Notes under the pieces: generated by a model
The model's input: the letters and a program-made list of their open reading frames with translations, nothing else
The model's database searches: none
What the model was told of the DNA's origin: nothing
Source: an uncultured Actinomycetes bacterium
GTDB taxonomy: Bacteria; Actinomycetota; Coriobacteriia; Coriobacteriales; Atopobiaceae
NCBI GenBank assembly: GCA_900314685.1
Contig: OMWE01000004.1
Coordinates: 42,601 to 106,600, forward strand
DNA length: 64,000 nucleotides
Direction: 5' to 3'
Translations under genes and position numbers: made by a program
Shown here: in pieces, positions 51,170-60,551 of the stretch
How positions within the stretch are numbered: the first letter of the stretch is position 1
Layout of the letters: every line of letters begins with the position of its first letter

Positions 51170-52501
51170 ATGCTCAGCATCCTTCTCGGCTTTCCGCTCC
51201 AGCTTGTCGCTTGTGCCCTGGTCTTCTGTGGTAGTTTGCCGCACCGGGCATCCCGGACGGCCGTCTGCCTGCTCGTCATCTATCTGGCTTGTGCCCTGCC
51301 GGTCGTCTTCATCGTGGCGCAGCTTTTCGGGGGGATCCCGGCCCTGTATTTCAGCTTGGAGGGTGCCGGTGCGTCGGTTGCATTGCAGTCGGCGAGCCTC
51401 CTGACGAGCGCATTCTACTTTGCCTCGTGCGCCACGGTCCTCGTGGTGAGCCTGCGTCTGGGCACAGAGGCCGGCTGGCTGGAGTGCCTTGTGGCGGGCA
51501 CGCTCTCGTACCTGCTGCAACATGTGTGCTCGGACGTCATTCAGGTCCTGGGTTGGACGTTGCGGCTTGCAGGCATCTTCCCGGGCCCGCAGCCGGAGCT
51601 CCTGCTGCAGCTGGCAGTCGACGCAGTGCTCTGCCTGCTTGTATGGTGGCTGATCGGTCGCCGCCTCGTCATCGATCGGGAGCGCACCAGTGGCAAGGTG
51701 GGATGGGTCGTGGGGTGCATGGCCGTTCTCTATGCGGCGATCGTGGTCAATCTCGTACTGGACAAGCTCAGCTTGCAGCCTTCCGCGCGCCTTGCATCCC
51801 TTCTATACGATGTCGTACTGTCTCTCCTGGTCATGGCCCTGCTGTTGCTCGTCTCGCGCAAGGATGTCATCCAGGGGGAGCTCGACCTCATGCGCCGTCA
51901 GGACGAGATGCGCCTCCATCACTTGGAGCTGCTGAAGCGCGATTTCGCCAACATAGACGAGGCCATGCACGACCTGAAGGAGGCGGCCCGTGCCTTGGCG
52001 AGTATGGGGGAGGAGGGGACCCGCGCCATCGACCGCGTTGCCGTCAACCGTGCGGATCAGATTGACCGCGCGGTGCAGTCTTTCAACGCCATGGCACACA
52101 CGGGCAACCCCTCTATCGACGTCCTTCTCAGTGAGCAGAACCTGCGCTGCCAGTCCAACGGCGTCTCGCTGAACGCCATGGTGGACGGGTCCGCCCTCTG
52201 GTTTATGGACGCTCCCAGCATCTACGCCTTCTTCGGCAATTTGCTGGACGCGGCGATCGGAATGGCGGAAGGGGTGACCGACCAGTTCCGTCGTGCTGTC
52301 ACCTTGGATGTGCGCACGCGCGGCAGCATGGTCGCCGTGACGCTCACGGGCTGCTACGAGGGGGTCGCCCTGCGCTCGGATTCGCTTCTTCTGCGCTCGG
52401 CGGGACGGGTGGCCAACCGCTATCGGGGCGAGCTCAGCGTACAGGCGTCGGGCGGCGTCCTGTCCGTAGGGGCTTTCCTGACACCACCGGACAAAGGCTA
52501 G
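51170..52501 (+). CDS. Sensor histidine kinase, GHKL/AgrC-type
   Basis: This 443-residue protein has about six membrane-spanning helices in the first 230 residues, a short helical dimerisation region with the probable phospho-acceptor H267 (EAMHDLKEA), and a C-terminal GHKL ATPase with the N box FFGNLLDAA (N near 347). The later DxGxG-like box is weak in this copy. It pairs with the LytTR regulator upstream and probably detects a peptide or membrane signal, as AgrC-like kinases do. The ATG follows GGGACG. Family assignment is confident, ligand unknown. Confidence 0.87.
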   Translation: MLSILLGFPLQLVACALVFCGSLPHRASRTAVCLLVIYLACALPVVFIVAQLFGGIPALYFSLEGAGASVALQSASLLTSAFYFASCATVLVVSLRLGTEAGWLECLVAGTLSYLLQHVCSDVIQVLGWTLRLAGIFPGPQPELLLQLAVDAVLCLLVWWLIGRRLVIDRERTSGKVGWVVGCMAVLYAAIVVNLVLDKLSLQPSARLASLLYDVVLSLLVMALLLLVSRKDVIQGELDLMRRQDEMRLHHLELLKRDFANIDEAMHDLKEAARALASMGEEGTRAIDRVAVNRADQIDRAVQSFNAMAHTGNPSIDVLLSEQNLRCQSNGVSLNAMVDGSALWFMDAPSIYAFFGNLLDAAIGMAEGVTDQFRRAVTLDVRTRGSMVAVTLTGCYEGVALRSDSLLLRSAGRVANRYRGELSVQASGGVLSVGAFLTPPDKG

Positions 52502-52634
52502 GGCACCGTGGCAACCCCTTACGGCAGACGATGACAGCTCGTGCAACCCAGGCGACAATTCGTGCAGGCAGACGGCACGAATGACGCTCCTCCCTTATGG
52601 TGCGGCCAGTGCAGGCGCGATAGGGAGGTCAATA

Positions 52635-55600
52635 ATGAAGGACATCACTCGTAGGAAGTTTCTGATCGGCGGCACCGTTGTGGGCGGGACGCTGGCGGGT
52701 GCGGCGACGGCGGCATCCAACATGCTTGAGCCTCTGGCTGACGGTATCCTAGGTGCGGGTAGCACCAAGACGGACGCACCCGCTGGAACCGAGGGCTGGG
52801 ATACCACATACGTCCCTGCCACAACCGCATCCCTGGAGGATGCCAAGCAGGCCAGCGACGCCGTTTCCGAGCAGCTGTGCGACGAAGGCATCGTCCTGCT
52901 CAAGAATGACGGCGTGCTCCCCCTGTCGAAGGGGATTACGGTAACTCCCTACGGCTACGGCTATCTCAACCCCGCGTACTCGGGCACCGGCGCCGCAGCA
53001 GCCAAGGATACCACCCAGGTGACGCCCGAGGCGGGCCTTGCTCCCTTCTTTACCATCAACACCGCCATGTCCGACGCTATGGGCAAGGCCGAGGCAGCAG
53101 CACCGGACGCCGCCAGCGGGACATCCGCGCTGGGCAGCGGCCAGAGCGGTATGGGCGGTACCACCAACTCCGTGGAGGCAGACAAGATCTACGAGTTTGA
53201 CGCATCCGTGTACCAGGGTGTGGACACTGCTGGGACGACGGCGGTAGTTTTCATCTGCCGCAATGGATCCGAGGGACTGGACAAGCGCACCGAGGCGTAT
53301 GATGACGGCACTCCCCACTACCTGGCGCTGACCAAGGCCGAGAAGGAGATGCTGGCAGCGGCAAAGAGCAGCTGCGACGCCCTGGTGGTGGTGCTCAACA
53401 CCGCCAATCCCATCGAGGTCGGCCCAATCGTCTCCGGCGAGTGCGAAGCCGACGCCATACTGTGGATGGGTACCGCCGGTACGCGAGGGTTCTCGTCCCT
53501 GGGCAAGATTCTCGCGGGCGAGGTCAATCCTTCCGGCCGTCTCACCGATACCTGGGCGATGAGCTTCTTCTCTGACCCTACCTACCAGAACTTTGGCGAC
53601 TATCGCTATACCAACATCAGCAACGGCAACAACCCCATGGGCTTTGTGGAGTACGAGGAGGGGGTGTACCTCGGCTACCGCTACTACGAGACGGCTGCCA
53701 TGGAGAATCCTGACTTCGACTACGATGCGGCGGTTGCCTACCCCTTTGGTTACGGCCTTTCATACACCAGCTTTGACCAGCGAGTCAGCAACTTCACCAA
53801 TGATGATGACCGCGTGACTATGACCGTGGAGGTCACTAATACGGGTGACGCCGCCGGCAAGGAGGTCGTGCAGGCGTACTTCACCGCCCCCTACACGGAC
53901 TACGACCGTCGGGAGGGTGTGGAGAAGGCCGTTGCCAACCTGGTCGCCTTCGCAAAGACAGACCTGCTCCAATCGGGCGAGTCCGCGCAGGTAGAGATAT
54001 CATTTGCAACCGATGACATGTCCTCCTATGACGACCATCACGTCAATGCCGATGGCACCACGGGTGCCTGGATGCTGGAGGAGGGCGACTACGACGTCAC
54101 GCTGCGCTCCGATGCGCACACGGTGATCGACGCCATGACCGTGACCGTAGATGACACCATCTGGTTTGAGGGTGACAACCCCACCAGCCGCGACCGTGCC
54201 GGCCAAGCCCAGCTCGACCAGGACGGCAACTCCACCGATACGCCGAAGTCCGCAGATGGGTTCGTGGCGGCCCACAACGAGTTCCCCACGCTCGTGAGCT
54301 ATATGGATGACCCATCCGTGACCAAGCTCTCCCGTGCCGACTGGCAGGGCACTCAGCCCACCATGCCGGATGATCGCCAAAAGGAGGCACCGCAGGTCGC
54401 CGTGGACGAGCGTGCCTGGATGACCGGATTCGATCCTGCGACCGACACTCAGCTTGGGTCTGTCAAGGGATCCGAGGTCTACGCGGACCGGATGCCGGTC
54501 TCCAGGGCCGACAACGGCCTCTCCTTAGCCGCCTTGCGTGGCGTCCCTTACGACGACAAGCGTTGGGACTCCCTGCTGGACCAGGTGGACTGGGCGGGTG
54601 AGAAGTCCGATATCCAGGAACTCCTCTTCATGTCCAACTACCACACGCGCACGATCAGGAGCGTTGCCAAGCCGCAGACCAAGGACCGAGACGGGGCCAT
54701 GGGTTGGGGCGGCACCCAATCCGCCGGCGCCTCGAGCTGGGCGTCCGCCAACCTGCTCGCCTCCAGCTGGAACTGCGACCTCATGCGCGAGATGGGCAGG
54801 GCCATCGGCGAGGAGTCGCTGCACTTTGGCTTCACGGGCTGGTATGCGCCCGCCGTCAACACCCATCGCTCTGCCTTTGGCGGCCGCGTCTACGAGTACT
54901 TCTCCGAGGACGGTGTGCTGGCGGGCAAGCTCGCCGCGGCGCAAATCGGCGGAGCCGGCGACAAGGGCGTGATTAGCTATCTCAAGCACTTTGCCCTCAA
55001 TGAGCAAGAGACCAACCGTGCCGGTAACCTCGCAACCTGGGCAACCGAGCAAGCGGTGCGAGAGATCTACCTACGTCCCTTCCAGATTGCCCTCCAGGAC
55101 GCGCGCAGCGACGTCCGCTATCTGGACGAGTCAGGCACCGTCCAGCAGAAGACCATCTGCAGCGGCACGGGTGTCATGGCGGCCCAAAGCAACGTGGGGT
55201 GCGTGACGGGCTGCGCGCATCGCGGACTCCTGACGGGAGTCCTGCGTGAGGAGTGGGGCTTCGATGGCGCTGTGGTGAGCGACCTCTCCGTGGCTGGTGC
55301 GACAGAGCACGACCTGATCCTGCGCGCTGGCTGCGACATGTGGCTCGCTGGGTTCATCGGCAGCGCCTCCGACTACGACACCGCGACGGCTCGCAGTGTC
55401 ATGCGCGAGTCCCTGCACCGCATCTGCTACGCGGTGGCCAACTCCAACGCCATGAACGGCATAGCGCCGGGCGCCAAGGTCAGCCAGGGTATCTCTGGCT
55501 GGAAGGCGGGGGTCACCGCGGGTACCGTCGCCATTGTTGGTGCGCTGGCCATAGGCTGGGCCTCCTACGCACGCAAGCGCAAGAATGACCCTGACACTTC

Positions 55601-55724
55601 CTTCGAGGACAAGAAGGCGCAGAAGGCGGCCAAAAAGCAGGAGAAACGCGATAAAAAGGCGGCCAAAAAGCAGGCAAAGCACGACAAGAAGGCGCAGAAG
55701 AAGGGCGAGCAGGCGGGCGAGTAA
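52635..55724 (+). CDS. Tat-exported, membrane-anchored GH3 beta-glucosidase-like protein, permuted domain order
   Basis: The 1029-residue protein starts with a twin-arginine signal (MKDITRRKFLIGG plus hydrophobic region, 1-27). The GH3 C-terminal (alpha/beta/alpha) domain comes first (about 70-360), then an FnIII-like domain, then the (beta/alpha)8 N-terminal domain with KHFALNEQETNRAG, ending with the nucleophile in GAVVSDLS (Asp near 882). The usual order is the reverse, so it is circularly permuted. After it come a transmembrane helix (about 955-977) and a lysine-rich cytoplasmic tail of about 45 residues. GGGAGGTCAATA precedes the ATG. It likely degrades plant or host glycans at the cell surface. 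Substrate unknown. Confidence 0.85.
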   Translation: MKDITRRKFLIGGTVVGGTLAGAATAASNMLEPLADGILGAGSTKTDAPAGTEGWDTTYVPATTASLEDAKQASDAVSEQLCDEGIVLLKNDGVLPLSKGITVTPYGYGYLNPAYSGTGAAAAKDTTQVTPEAGLAPFFTINTAMSDAMGKAEAAAPDAASGTSALGSGQSGMGGTTNSVEADKIYEFDASVYQGVDTAGTTAVVFICRNGSEGLDKRTEAYDDGTPHYLALTKAEKEMLAAAKSSCDALVVVLNTANPIEVGPIVSGECEADAILWMGTAGTRGFSSLGKILAGEVNPSGRLTDTWAMSFFSDPTYQNFGDYRYTNISNGNNPMGFVEYEEGVYLGYRYYETAAMENPDFDYDAAVAYPFGYGLSYTSFDQRVSNFTNDDDRVTMTVEVTNTGDAAGKEVVQAYFTAPYTDYDRREGVEKAVANLVAFAKTDLLQSGESAQVEISFATDDMSSYDDHHVNADGTTGAWMLEEGDYDVTLRSDAHTVIDAMTVTVDDTIWFEGDNPTSRDRAGQAQLDQDGNSTDTPKSADGFVAAHNEFPTLVSYMDDPSVTKLSRADWQGTQPTMPDDRQKEAPQVAVDERAWMTGFDPATDTQLGSVKGSEVYADRMPVSRADNGLSLAALRGVPYDDKRWDSLLDQVDWAGEKSDIQELLFMSNYHTRTIRSVAKPQTKDRDGAMGWGGTQSAGASSWASANLLASSWNCDLMREMGRAIGEESLHFGFTGWYAPAVNTHRSAFGGRVYEYFSEDGVLAGKLAAAQIGGAGDKGVISYLKHFALNEQETNRAGNLATWATEQAVREIYLRPFQIALQDARSDVRYLDESGTVQQKTICSGTGVMAAQSNVGCVTGCAHRGLLTGVLREEWGFDGAVVSDLSVAGATEHDLILRAGCDMWLAGFIGSASDYDTATARSVMRESLHRICYAVANSNAMNGIAPGAKVSQGISGWKAGVTAGTVAIVGALAIGWASYARKRKNDPDTSFEDKKAQKAAKKQEKRDKKAAKKQAKHDKKAQKKGEQAGE

Positions 55725-55790
55725 GGTTCTGGGGAGTGGCGGCAGTGGGGCTCAGTTTCCTTACGGTCAAAAGGATCCCGGCACAAGTCT

Positions 55791-55852
55791 GCAAGAATAA
55801 CAGTCGGAGTTGCAGGGCCCCGCGGCATGGCGTCGCGGGGCCCTTCTTATTA
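55791..55852 (+). terminator. Terminator after the GH3 gene (right copy of the duplicated 62-bp sequence)
   Basis: The hairpin GGCCCCGCG / CGCGGGGCC is followed by CTTCTTATTA. It is the second copy of the block at 50321-50382. Confidence 0.85.
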
Positions 55853-55931
55853 GAATGGGAAGGCATGCGGAGGCAGGACCGCATGCGACGGCAAGGCTGA
55901 CCGCCGCAGGCCGGACGGACGGAGGCATGCC

Positions 55932-57644
55932 ATGAGGACGTTGGGTTTGCGCGATATCGTCGGTCCGATCATGGTGGGTCCTTCTTCCTCCCATACGGCG
56001 GGTGCCCTGCGCATCGCGGCCATGACGCGGGCCCTGCTCGACCGGCCGCCGGCGGACGTGACCTTCACGCTCTACGGGTCCTTTTCCCGCACCTACCGGG
56101 GGCACGGTACGGACCGCGCGCTGGTGGCGGGCCTTCTGGGTCTCGCGGCAGACGACCTGCGCATCCGCGACTCCTTCCGCCTGGCGGACGAGGCGGGGCT
56201 GACCTATCGCTTCGAGGTGGACCCGCGGACCAAGACACGTCATCCCAATACCGTGGACCTGCGCGTGACCGACGTGGACGGCGACATGCTGGAGGTGCGC
56301 GGCGAGTCGATCGGCGGCGGGGCCGCGCGCCTGGTGCGCGTGGACGGATTCAACGTCGACCTGACCGGTGAGTACAGCGCCCTCATCGTCTACCAGTGCG
56401 ACAAGCCCGGCACGCTGGGCTTCCTCGCGACCACGCTGGGCGAGCATGACATCAACATCGGCTCAGTCCTGCTCTTCCGCAATCACCGGGGCGGCCACGC
56501 CTTCAACGTGCTCGAGGTGGACAACCCCGTGCCGCAGGAGGTGCTGGACCTGATCGCCGCCGACGGGCGCGTGTCGCGCGTGCGGCTCATGCCGGCGGCG
56601 GATCTGGCGGAGCGCGATGCGGAGGATACCGAGGTCGCGGGCGAGGAGAGTAAGGACGAGGCACTCGCACTCGGGCCCGCCGAGGCGGAGGCATGCTTCC
56701 GTAAGGTGGACTTCGAGGACGGAGCGGCGCTGCTCGCCTATGCCGAGTCGCAGGGTATGACGTTGGGCCGGGCCTTCCTGGCGCGCGAAGACCTACGCCT
56801 GGCCATGCAGGGGCAAGGCGGGCATTCAAGCTGTGCGTACCTGCGGCGTGCGCTCGGCGTGATGCGGGAGTCGGTGCGGGCGCCGCTGTCCCAGACGCCG
56901 CAGACGATGGGCGGACTCATTGGCGGCGAGGCGCGCCTGCTGGGCGGGCTTCTTGCCAGCGGGGGCGCCGGAGTCGGGGGAACTGGTGCCGCGGGTCCCG
57001 AGGGCAAGGTCCCCGGAGTCAGTCAGACAGCCGGGCAGGCCCCGGACGTGTACACATGCGCGGCTGCCTATGCCATGGCGGTCCTCGAGACCAATGCTTC
57101 GATGGGACGTATCGTGGCAGCTCCCACAGCCGGCGCGGCGGGCGTGGTGCCGGGCGTGCTCTTCGCCCTGCAAGAAGAGCAGGGCCTCTCGGACGATGCG
57201 CTCGCAGACGCGCTGGCCACGGCCGCGGCTGTGGGCTACATCGTCACGCGCAACGCCACGGTGGCCGGGGCCGAGGGCGGCTGTCAGGCAGAGATGGGTA
57301 CGGCGAGCGCTATGGCCGCGGCTGCGGCGGTCCAGCTGCAGGGCGGCTCGCCCCGCCAGGCCCTGACGGCGGCGGCCATCGCCCTCACCAACATGCTGGG
57401 CCTCGTGTGCGACCCGGTGGGCGGCCTCGTGGAGGAGCCCTGCCAGAAGCGCAACGCCTCGGCGGCGGCAAACGCGCTGGTATCGGCCCAAATGGCGCTG
57501 GCGGGCGTGGCCTCCACGGCGCCTTTCGACGAGACGGTGGACGCCATGCGTCGCGTGGGCGCGGTACTGCCCATGGAGCTGCGCGAGACGGCGCTGGGCG
57601 GCATCGCCACCTGCGCCAGTTGCGTCGCGCGGTGCACACGGTAA
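55932..57644 (+). CDS. sdaA: L-serine dehydratase, iron-sulfur dependent, single polypeptide
   Basis: This enzyme deaminates L-serine to pyruvate using an oxygen-sensitive [4Fe-4S] cluster. The 570-residue chain fuses the beta part (about 1-230, with VGPSSSHTAGALRIA and an ACT domain around 150-220) to the alpha catalytic part (about 260-570), where the cluster cysteines appear in AEGGCQAE and LVCDPVGGLVEEPCQKRN. A Gly/Pro-rich linker of about 25 residues (near 355) is unusual. Two-subunit forms exist elsewhere. A GGAGGCATGCC site precedes the ATG. The next gene, an ornithine cyclodeaminase homologue, is 65 bp downstream. Confidence 0.93.
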   Translation: MRTLGLRDIVGPIMVGPSSSHTAGALRIAAMTRALLDRPPADVTFTLYGSFSRTYRGHGTDRALVAGLLGLAADDLRIRDSFRLADEAGLTYRFEVDPRTKTRHPNTVDLRVTDVDGDMLEVRGESIGGGAARLVRVDGFNVDLTGEYSALIVYQCDKPGTLGFLATTLGEHDINIGSVLLFRNHRGGHAFNVLEVDNPVPQEVLDLIAADGRVSRVRLMPAADLAERDAEDTEVAGEESKDEALALGPAEAEACFRKVDFEDGAALLAYAESQGMTLGRAFLAREDLRLAMQGQGGHSSCAYLRRALGVMRESVRAPLSQTPQTMGGLIGGEARLLGGLLASGGAGVGGTGAAGPEGKVPGVSQTAGQAPDVYTCAAAYAMAVLETNASMGRIVAAPTAGAAGVVPGVLFALQEEQGLSDDALADALATAAAVGYIVTRNATVAGAEGGCQAEMGTASAMAAAAAVQLQGGSPRQALTAAAIALTNMLGLVCDPVGGLVEEPCQKRNASAAANALVSAQMALAGVASTAPFDETVDAMRRVGAVLPMELRETALGGIATCASCVARCTR

Positions 57645-57709
57645 AGATCGAGTCTTTGCGTGGTAGGACCGAGTCTGCGCACAGTAGGCGTGTGAGAGAG
57701 GATACAACC

Positions 57710-58654
57710 ATGAGGATCGTCGAGTCTGCCGAGGTCTACGAACGTCTTACCACCGGGAAGTGCCTGGAGCTCATGCGCGAGGCGCTGACCCTGCTGGAGG
57801 AGGGTACAGCGACCCAACCGGTGCGCGCGTCGGATTTCCTCCCGCATGGGGAGCTCTTTGCCTTTATGCCCGCCTACCTGGGCGAACACGACTGCTTCGG
57901 CTGCAAGATTCTCACGTCGTTTCCCCAGAACGCCGGCACGTCGTACCCTTCTTTTATGGGCTATGTGCTGCTCTTCGAAGCAGAACACGGCAGCATGGTG
58001 GGCATGGCCGACTCGACCTCCATCACGGCGATCCGGACCGGGTGCGTCTCGGGTGTGGCGACCGACCTGCTGGCCCGCGCGGATGCCCATGTCCTGGCCA
58101 TCCTCGGCGCGGGTGCGCAGGGGAGGGGACACTTGCCTGCCATGCTCGCGGTGCGTCCCGGCATCGACGACGTGCGCATATATGACGTGCTGCCCGAGGC
58201 GGCGGAGCACTTTGCCGAGGAGGAGGGTGCCCGCTACGGCGTGCCCGTGCGCGCCTGCGCGACCGTGGAGGAAGCCGTCGCCGACGCGGACATCATCTGC
58301 ACCGTCACGCCCGCGCATGACCCCATCCTCACGCGAGCCATGGTGAAACCCGGCTGCCACATCAACGCCGTGGGCGCCTACACGCCCGACGCGCGCGAGA
58401 TCGCGACCGACCTGGTGGCGGATGCCCGTCTGTACGCCGACGAGCTCGACGCCCTCAACGCCGAGGCGGGCGACTACCTGATCCCGCTGGCGGAGGGTGC
58501 CATCACGCCCGACCACGTGCTCGGCACGGCGGGACAGCTGCTGCTGGGACGCGTGCCCGGACGTACGTCTGAGGACGACATCACGATGTTCGAGGCGCTG
58601 GGCCTGGCCGTGGAGGACGTGGTCTGCGCCCGCTACCTGATTTGCGAGAAGTAG
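57710..58654 (+). CDS. Ornithine cyclodeaminase/alanine dehydrogenase (mu-crystallin) family protein
   Basis: This 314-residue NAD(P)-dependent enzyme has the family core: AYLGEHDCFGCKILTSFPQN, the dinucleotide loop LAILGAGAQGRGHL, and GCHINAVGAYTPD. Members catalyse ornithine cyclodeamination, alanine or arginine dehydrogenation, or ketimine reduction; the substrate is not visible. The ATG at 57710 with AGAGAGGAT is chosen because the open frame upstream runs through sdaA in another frame. It is probably cotranscribed with sdaA, which suggests an amino-acid catabolic role. Confidence 0.87.
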   Translation: MRIVESAEVYERLTTGKCLELMREALTLLEEGTATQPVRASDFLPHGELFAFMPAYLGEHDCFGCKILTSFPQNAGTSYPSFMGYVLLFEAEHGSMVGMADSTSITAIRTGCVSGVATDLLARADAHVLAILGAGAQGRGHLPAMLAVRPGIDDVRIYDVLPEAAEHFAEEEGARYGVPVRACATVEEAVADADIICTVTPAHDPILTRAMVKPGCHINAVGAYTPDAREIATDLVADARLYADELDALNAEAGDYLIPLAEGAITPDHVLGTAGQLLLGRVPGRTSEDDITMFEALGLAVEDVVCARYLICEK

Positions 58655-58745
58655 CTCTGCACCCGTTCGTCTTTGCCCGGCTTTCCGTTGGCGTGGTGCT
58701 GGGTGACAGGTGACGGGGGAGTGACACGGTAGGGGCCGCGCCGTG

Positions 58746-59468
58746 CTACAGCGACAAGAAGAGCCGGTGGATGCGGGGGTCGCCGTCGAGCTCGGGGTGG
58801 AAGGCCAGGGCGAGCTGCCTGCCCTGCCGCACGGCCACCACGCGGCCGTCCACCTGGGCCAGGACCTGCGCCCGCGGTCCCACTGCGCTCACGTACGGCG
58901 CGCGGATGAAGCTCATGGGCACCTCGCCCAGCCCGTCGAAGGGCGCCACCGCGTGGAAGCTGCCCAGCTGGCGGCCGTAGGCGTTGCGCTCCACCGTCAC
59001 GTCGAGCGTGGCCAGCCAGGGGCCGCGTTGGTCGGGCTCGGGCGCGCGGCTGCGCGAGCCGTCGCCCTCCACGCGCTCGGCGAGCAGGATGAGGCCCGCG
59101 CAGGTGGCGAGCACCGGCATGCCCGCAGCGATGCGCTGGCGCAGCGGTTCCAGCATGCCCAGGTCGCGCAGGAGCCGGCCCTGGGTGGTGGACTCGCCGC
59201 CGGGCAGGATCAGCCGGTCGAAGGGCTGGTCGAGGTCCTCGTCGGCACGCAGCTCCACCCAGGGGGCGCCCAACCGGTCCAGCATGCGCTCGTGCTCGGC
59301 GAAGGCGCCTTGCAGGGCAAGAACCGCCGTGACGCCGTGGCCGTCCGTCTTGCCGCGCGGGTCGGGAAGTGCGTGGCCGTCCGTCTTGCCGCGCGGGTCG
59401 GGAAGTGCGTGGCCGTCCGTCTTTTCGTGCGTGTCGGCTGCCGTGCGCCCGTCCGTCTTGTCAGCCAT
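58746..59468 (-). CDS. pdxT: Pyridoxal 5'-phosphate synthase glutaminase subunit
   Basis: PdxT hydrolyses glutamine and passes ammonia to PdxS for PLP synthesis. The 240-residue product has the class I amidotransferase triad: C123 (LATCAGLILL), H224 and E226 (AFHPEL), with LPGGESTTQ at 88-96. The normal family starts at GVTAVLALQG; here 44 extra residues precede it, made of two and a half copies of the 12-residue unit KTDGHALPDPRG encoded by a 36-bp tandem repeat. A later in-frame start is not obvious, so the extension is probably translated. The ATG overlaps the pdxS stop (TGATG). Confidence 0.94.
   Translation of the reverse strand: MADKTDGRTAADTHEKTDGHALPDPRGKTDGHALPDPRGKTDGHGVTAVLALQGAFAEHERMLDRLGAPWVELRADEDLDQPFDRLILPGGESTTQGRLLRDLGMLEPLRQRIAAGMPVLATCAGLILLAERVEGDGSRSRAPEPDQRGPWLATLDVTVERNAYGRQLGSFHAVAPFDGLGEVPMSFIRAPYVSAVGPRAQVLAQVDGRVVAVRQGRQLALAFHPELDGDPRIHRLFLSL
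59337..59460. repeat. 36-bp tandem repeat in the 5' end of pdxT
   Basis: Identical 36-bp units at 59337-59372 and 59373-59408, then partial copies of the GCCGTCCGTCTT core at 59409 and 59443. It encodes the KTDG-rich N-terminal extension. Confidence 0.9.
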
Positions 59469-60409
59469 CACTTGCCCCTCTCGGCCATGAGCAGGTCGAT
59501 CTCGTCCTTGTTGATGCCGACCATGGCCTCGCCCAGATCCTCGGAGAGGGCGGCCAGGAGCTCGGGGTCGTCGTAGTTGGTGACGGCGCCCACAATGGCC
59601 GCGGCGCGTTTGGCGGGGTTGCCGCTCTTGAAGATGCCCGAGCCCACAAAGACGCCCTCGGCGCCCAGCTGCATCATCAGCGCCGCGTCGGCCGGGGTCG
59701 CCACGCCGCCGGCCGCGAAGTTCACGACCGGGAGCTTGCCGTGCTCGTGCACGTAGCGCACCAGCTCCACGGGCACCTCCAGACGCTTTGCTTCCTCGAA
59801 GAGCTCGTCGGTGCGCAGGCTCGTGATGTGGCGGATCTGGGAGTTGATGAGGCGCATGTGGCTCACGGCCTGCACCACGTCGCCTGTGCCCGGCTCGCCC
59901 TTGGTGCGGATCATGGACGCGCCCTCGGCGATGCGGCGCAGGGCCTCGCCCAGGTCGCGCGCGCCGCAGACAAAGGGCACGTCGAACTGCGTCTTGTCGA
60001 TGTGGTAGACGTCGTCGGCGGGGGAGAGCACCTCGGACTCGTCGATGTAGTCGATCTGGATGGCCTGCAGGATCTGCGCCTCCGCGAAGTGGCCGATGCG
60101 GCACTTGGCCATCACGGGGATGGAGACGGCCTCCTGGATGCCGCGGATCATGTGGGGGTCGCTCATGCGTGAGACGCCGCCCGCCGCGCGGATGTCGGCC
60201 GGGATGCGCTCGAGCGCCATCACGGCGCAGGCGCCGGCCTTCTCGGCCACGCGGGCCTGCTCGGGCGTGGTCACGTCCATGATCACGCCGCCCTTGAGCA
60301 TCTGGGCCAGCTCGCGGTTGAGCTTGGCGCGCTCCTCGCGCGTGGTCTGCTGTCTGCCCGCCTGCTGGCTCGATGCAGTCTGCTGACCTGTGAATTCTTG
60401 CTCTGCCAT
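59468..60409 (-). CDS. pdxS: Pyridoxal 5'-phosphate synthase synthase subunit
   Basis: PdxS builds PLP from ribose-5-phosphate, glyceraldehyde-3-phosphate and ammonia. The 313-residue protein has [13 protein letters not shown], the catalytic lysines K102 ([10 protein letters not shown]) and K170 ([10 protein letters not shown]), and the [14 protein letters not shown] phosphate loop. The N-terminal 25 residues are Gln/Thr-rich and not conserved. The ATG at 60409 has AAAGGAGAGG upstream. It is divergent from pdxR and shares its control region. Identity is certain. Confidence 0.97.
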   Translation of the reverse strand: MAEQEFTGQQTASSQQAGRQQTTREERAKLNRELAQMLKGGVIMDVTTPEQARVAEKAGACAVMALERIPADIRAAGGVSRMSDPHMIRGIQEAVSIPVMAKCRIGHFAEAQILQAIQIDYIDESEVLSPADDVYHIDKTQFDVPFVCGARDLGEALRRIAEGASMIRTKGEPGTGDVVQAVSHMRLINSQIRHITSLRTDELFEEAKRLEVPVELVRYVHEHGKLPVVNFAAGGVATPADAALMMQLGAEGVFVGSGIFKSGNPAKRAAAIVGAVTNYDDPELLAALSEDLGEAMVGINKDEIDLLMAERGK

Positions 60410-60460
60410 ACACCTCTCCTTTGACGTGGACAACGTGTCGGAAGACATGCTATGGCGCAG

Positions 60461-60541
60461 TTGGTCTTATGTTAAGAACCAGAAACAGATAAAAACATAA
60501 GGTCAAAATAGGACCAGAGTAGACGAAACGATAGGACCAGA
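60461..60541. promoter_or_regulatory. PdxR operator region (divergent pdxS-pdxR promoters)
   Basis: ATAGGACCAGA occurs at 60508-60518 and 60531-60541 (23-bp spacing), a related inverted copy TTGGTCTTAT is at 60464-60473, and ATAAGGTC lies at 60497-60504. Direct repeats plus an inverted copy in the divergent intergenic region match the operator layout of MocR/PdxR regulators, which activate pdxST and repress themselves in response to PLP. Confidence 0.65.
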
Positions 60542-60551
60542 TTGGAGCACC

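Noticed and set aside
58746..60413. 555-residue PdxT with long N-terminus
   Set aside because: The extension only reads pdxS in another frame; the ATG overlapping the pdxS stop is the natural start.
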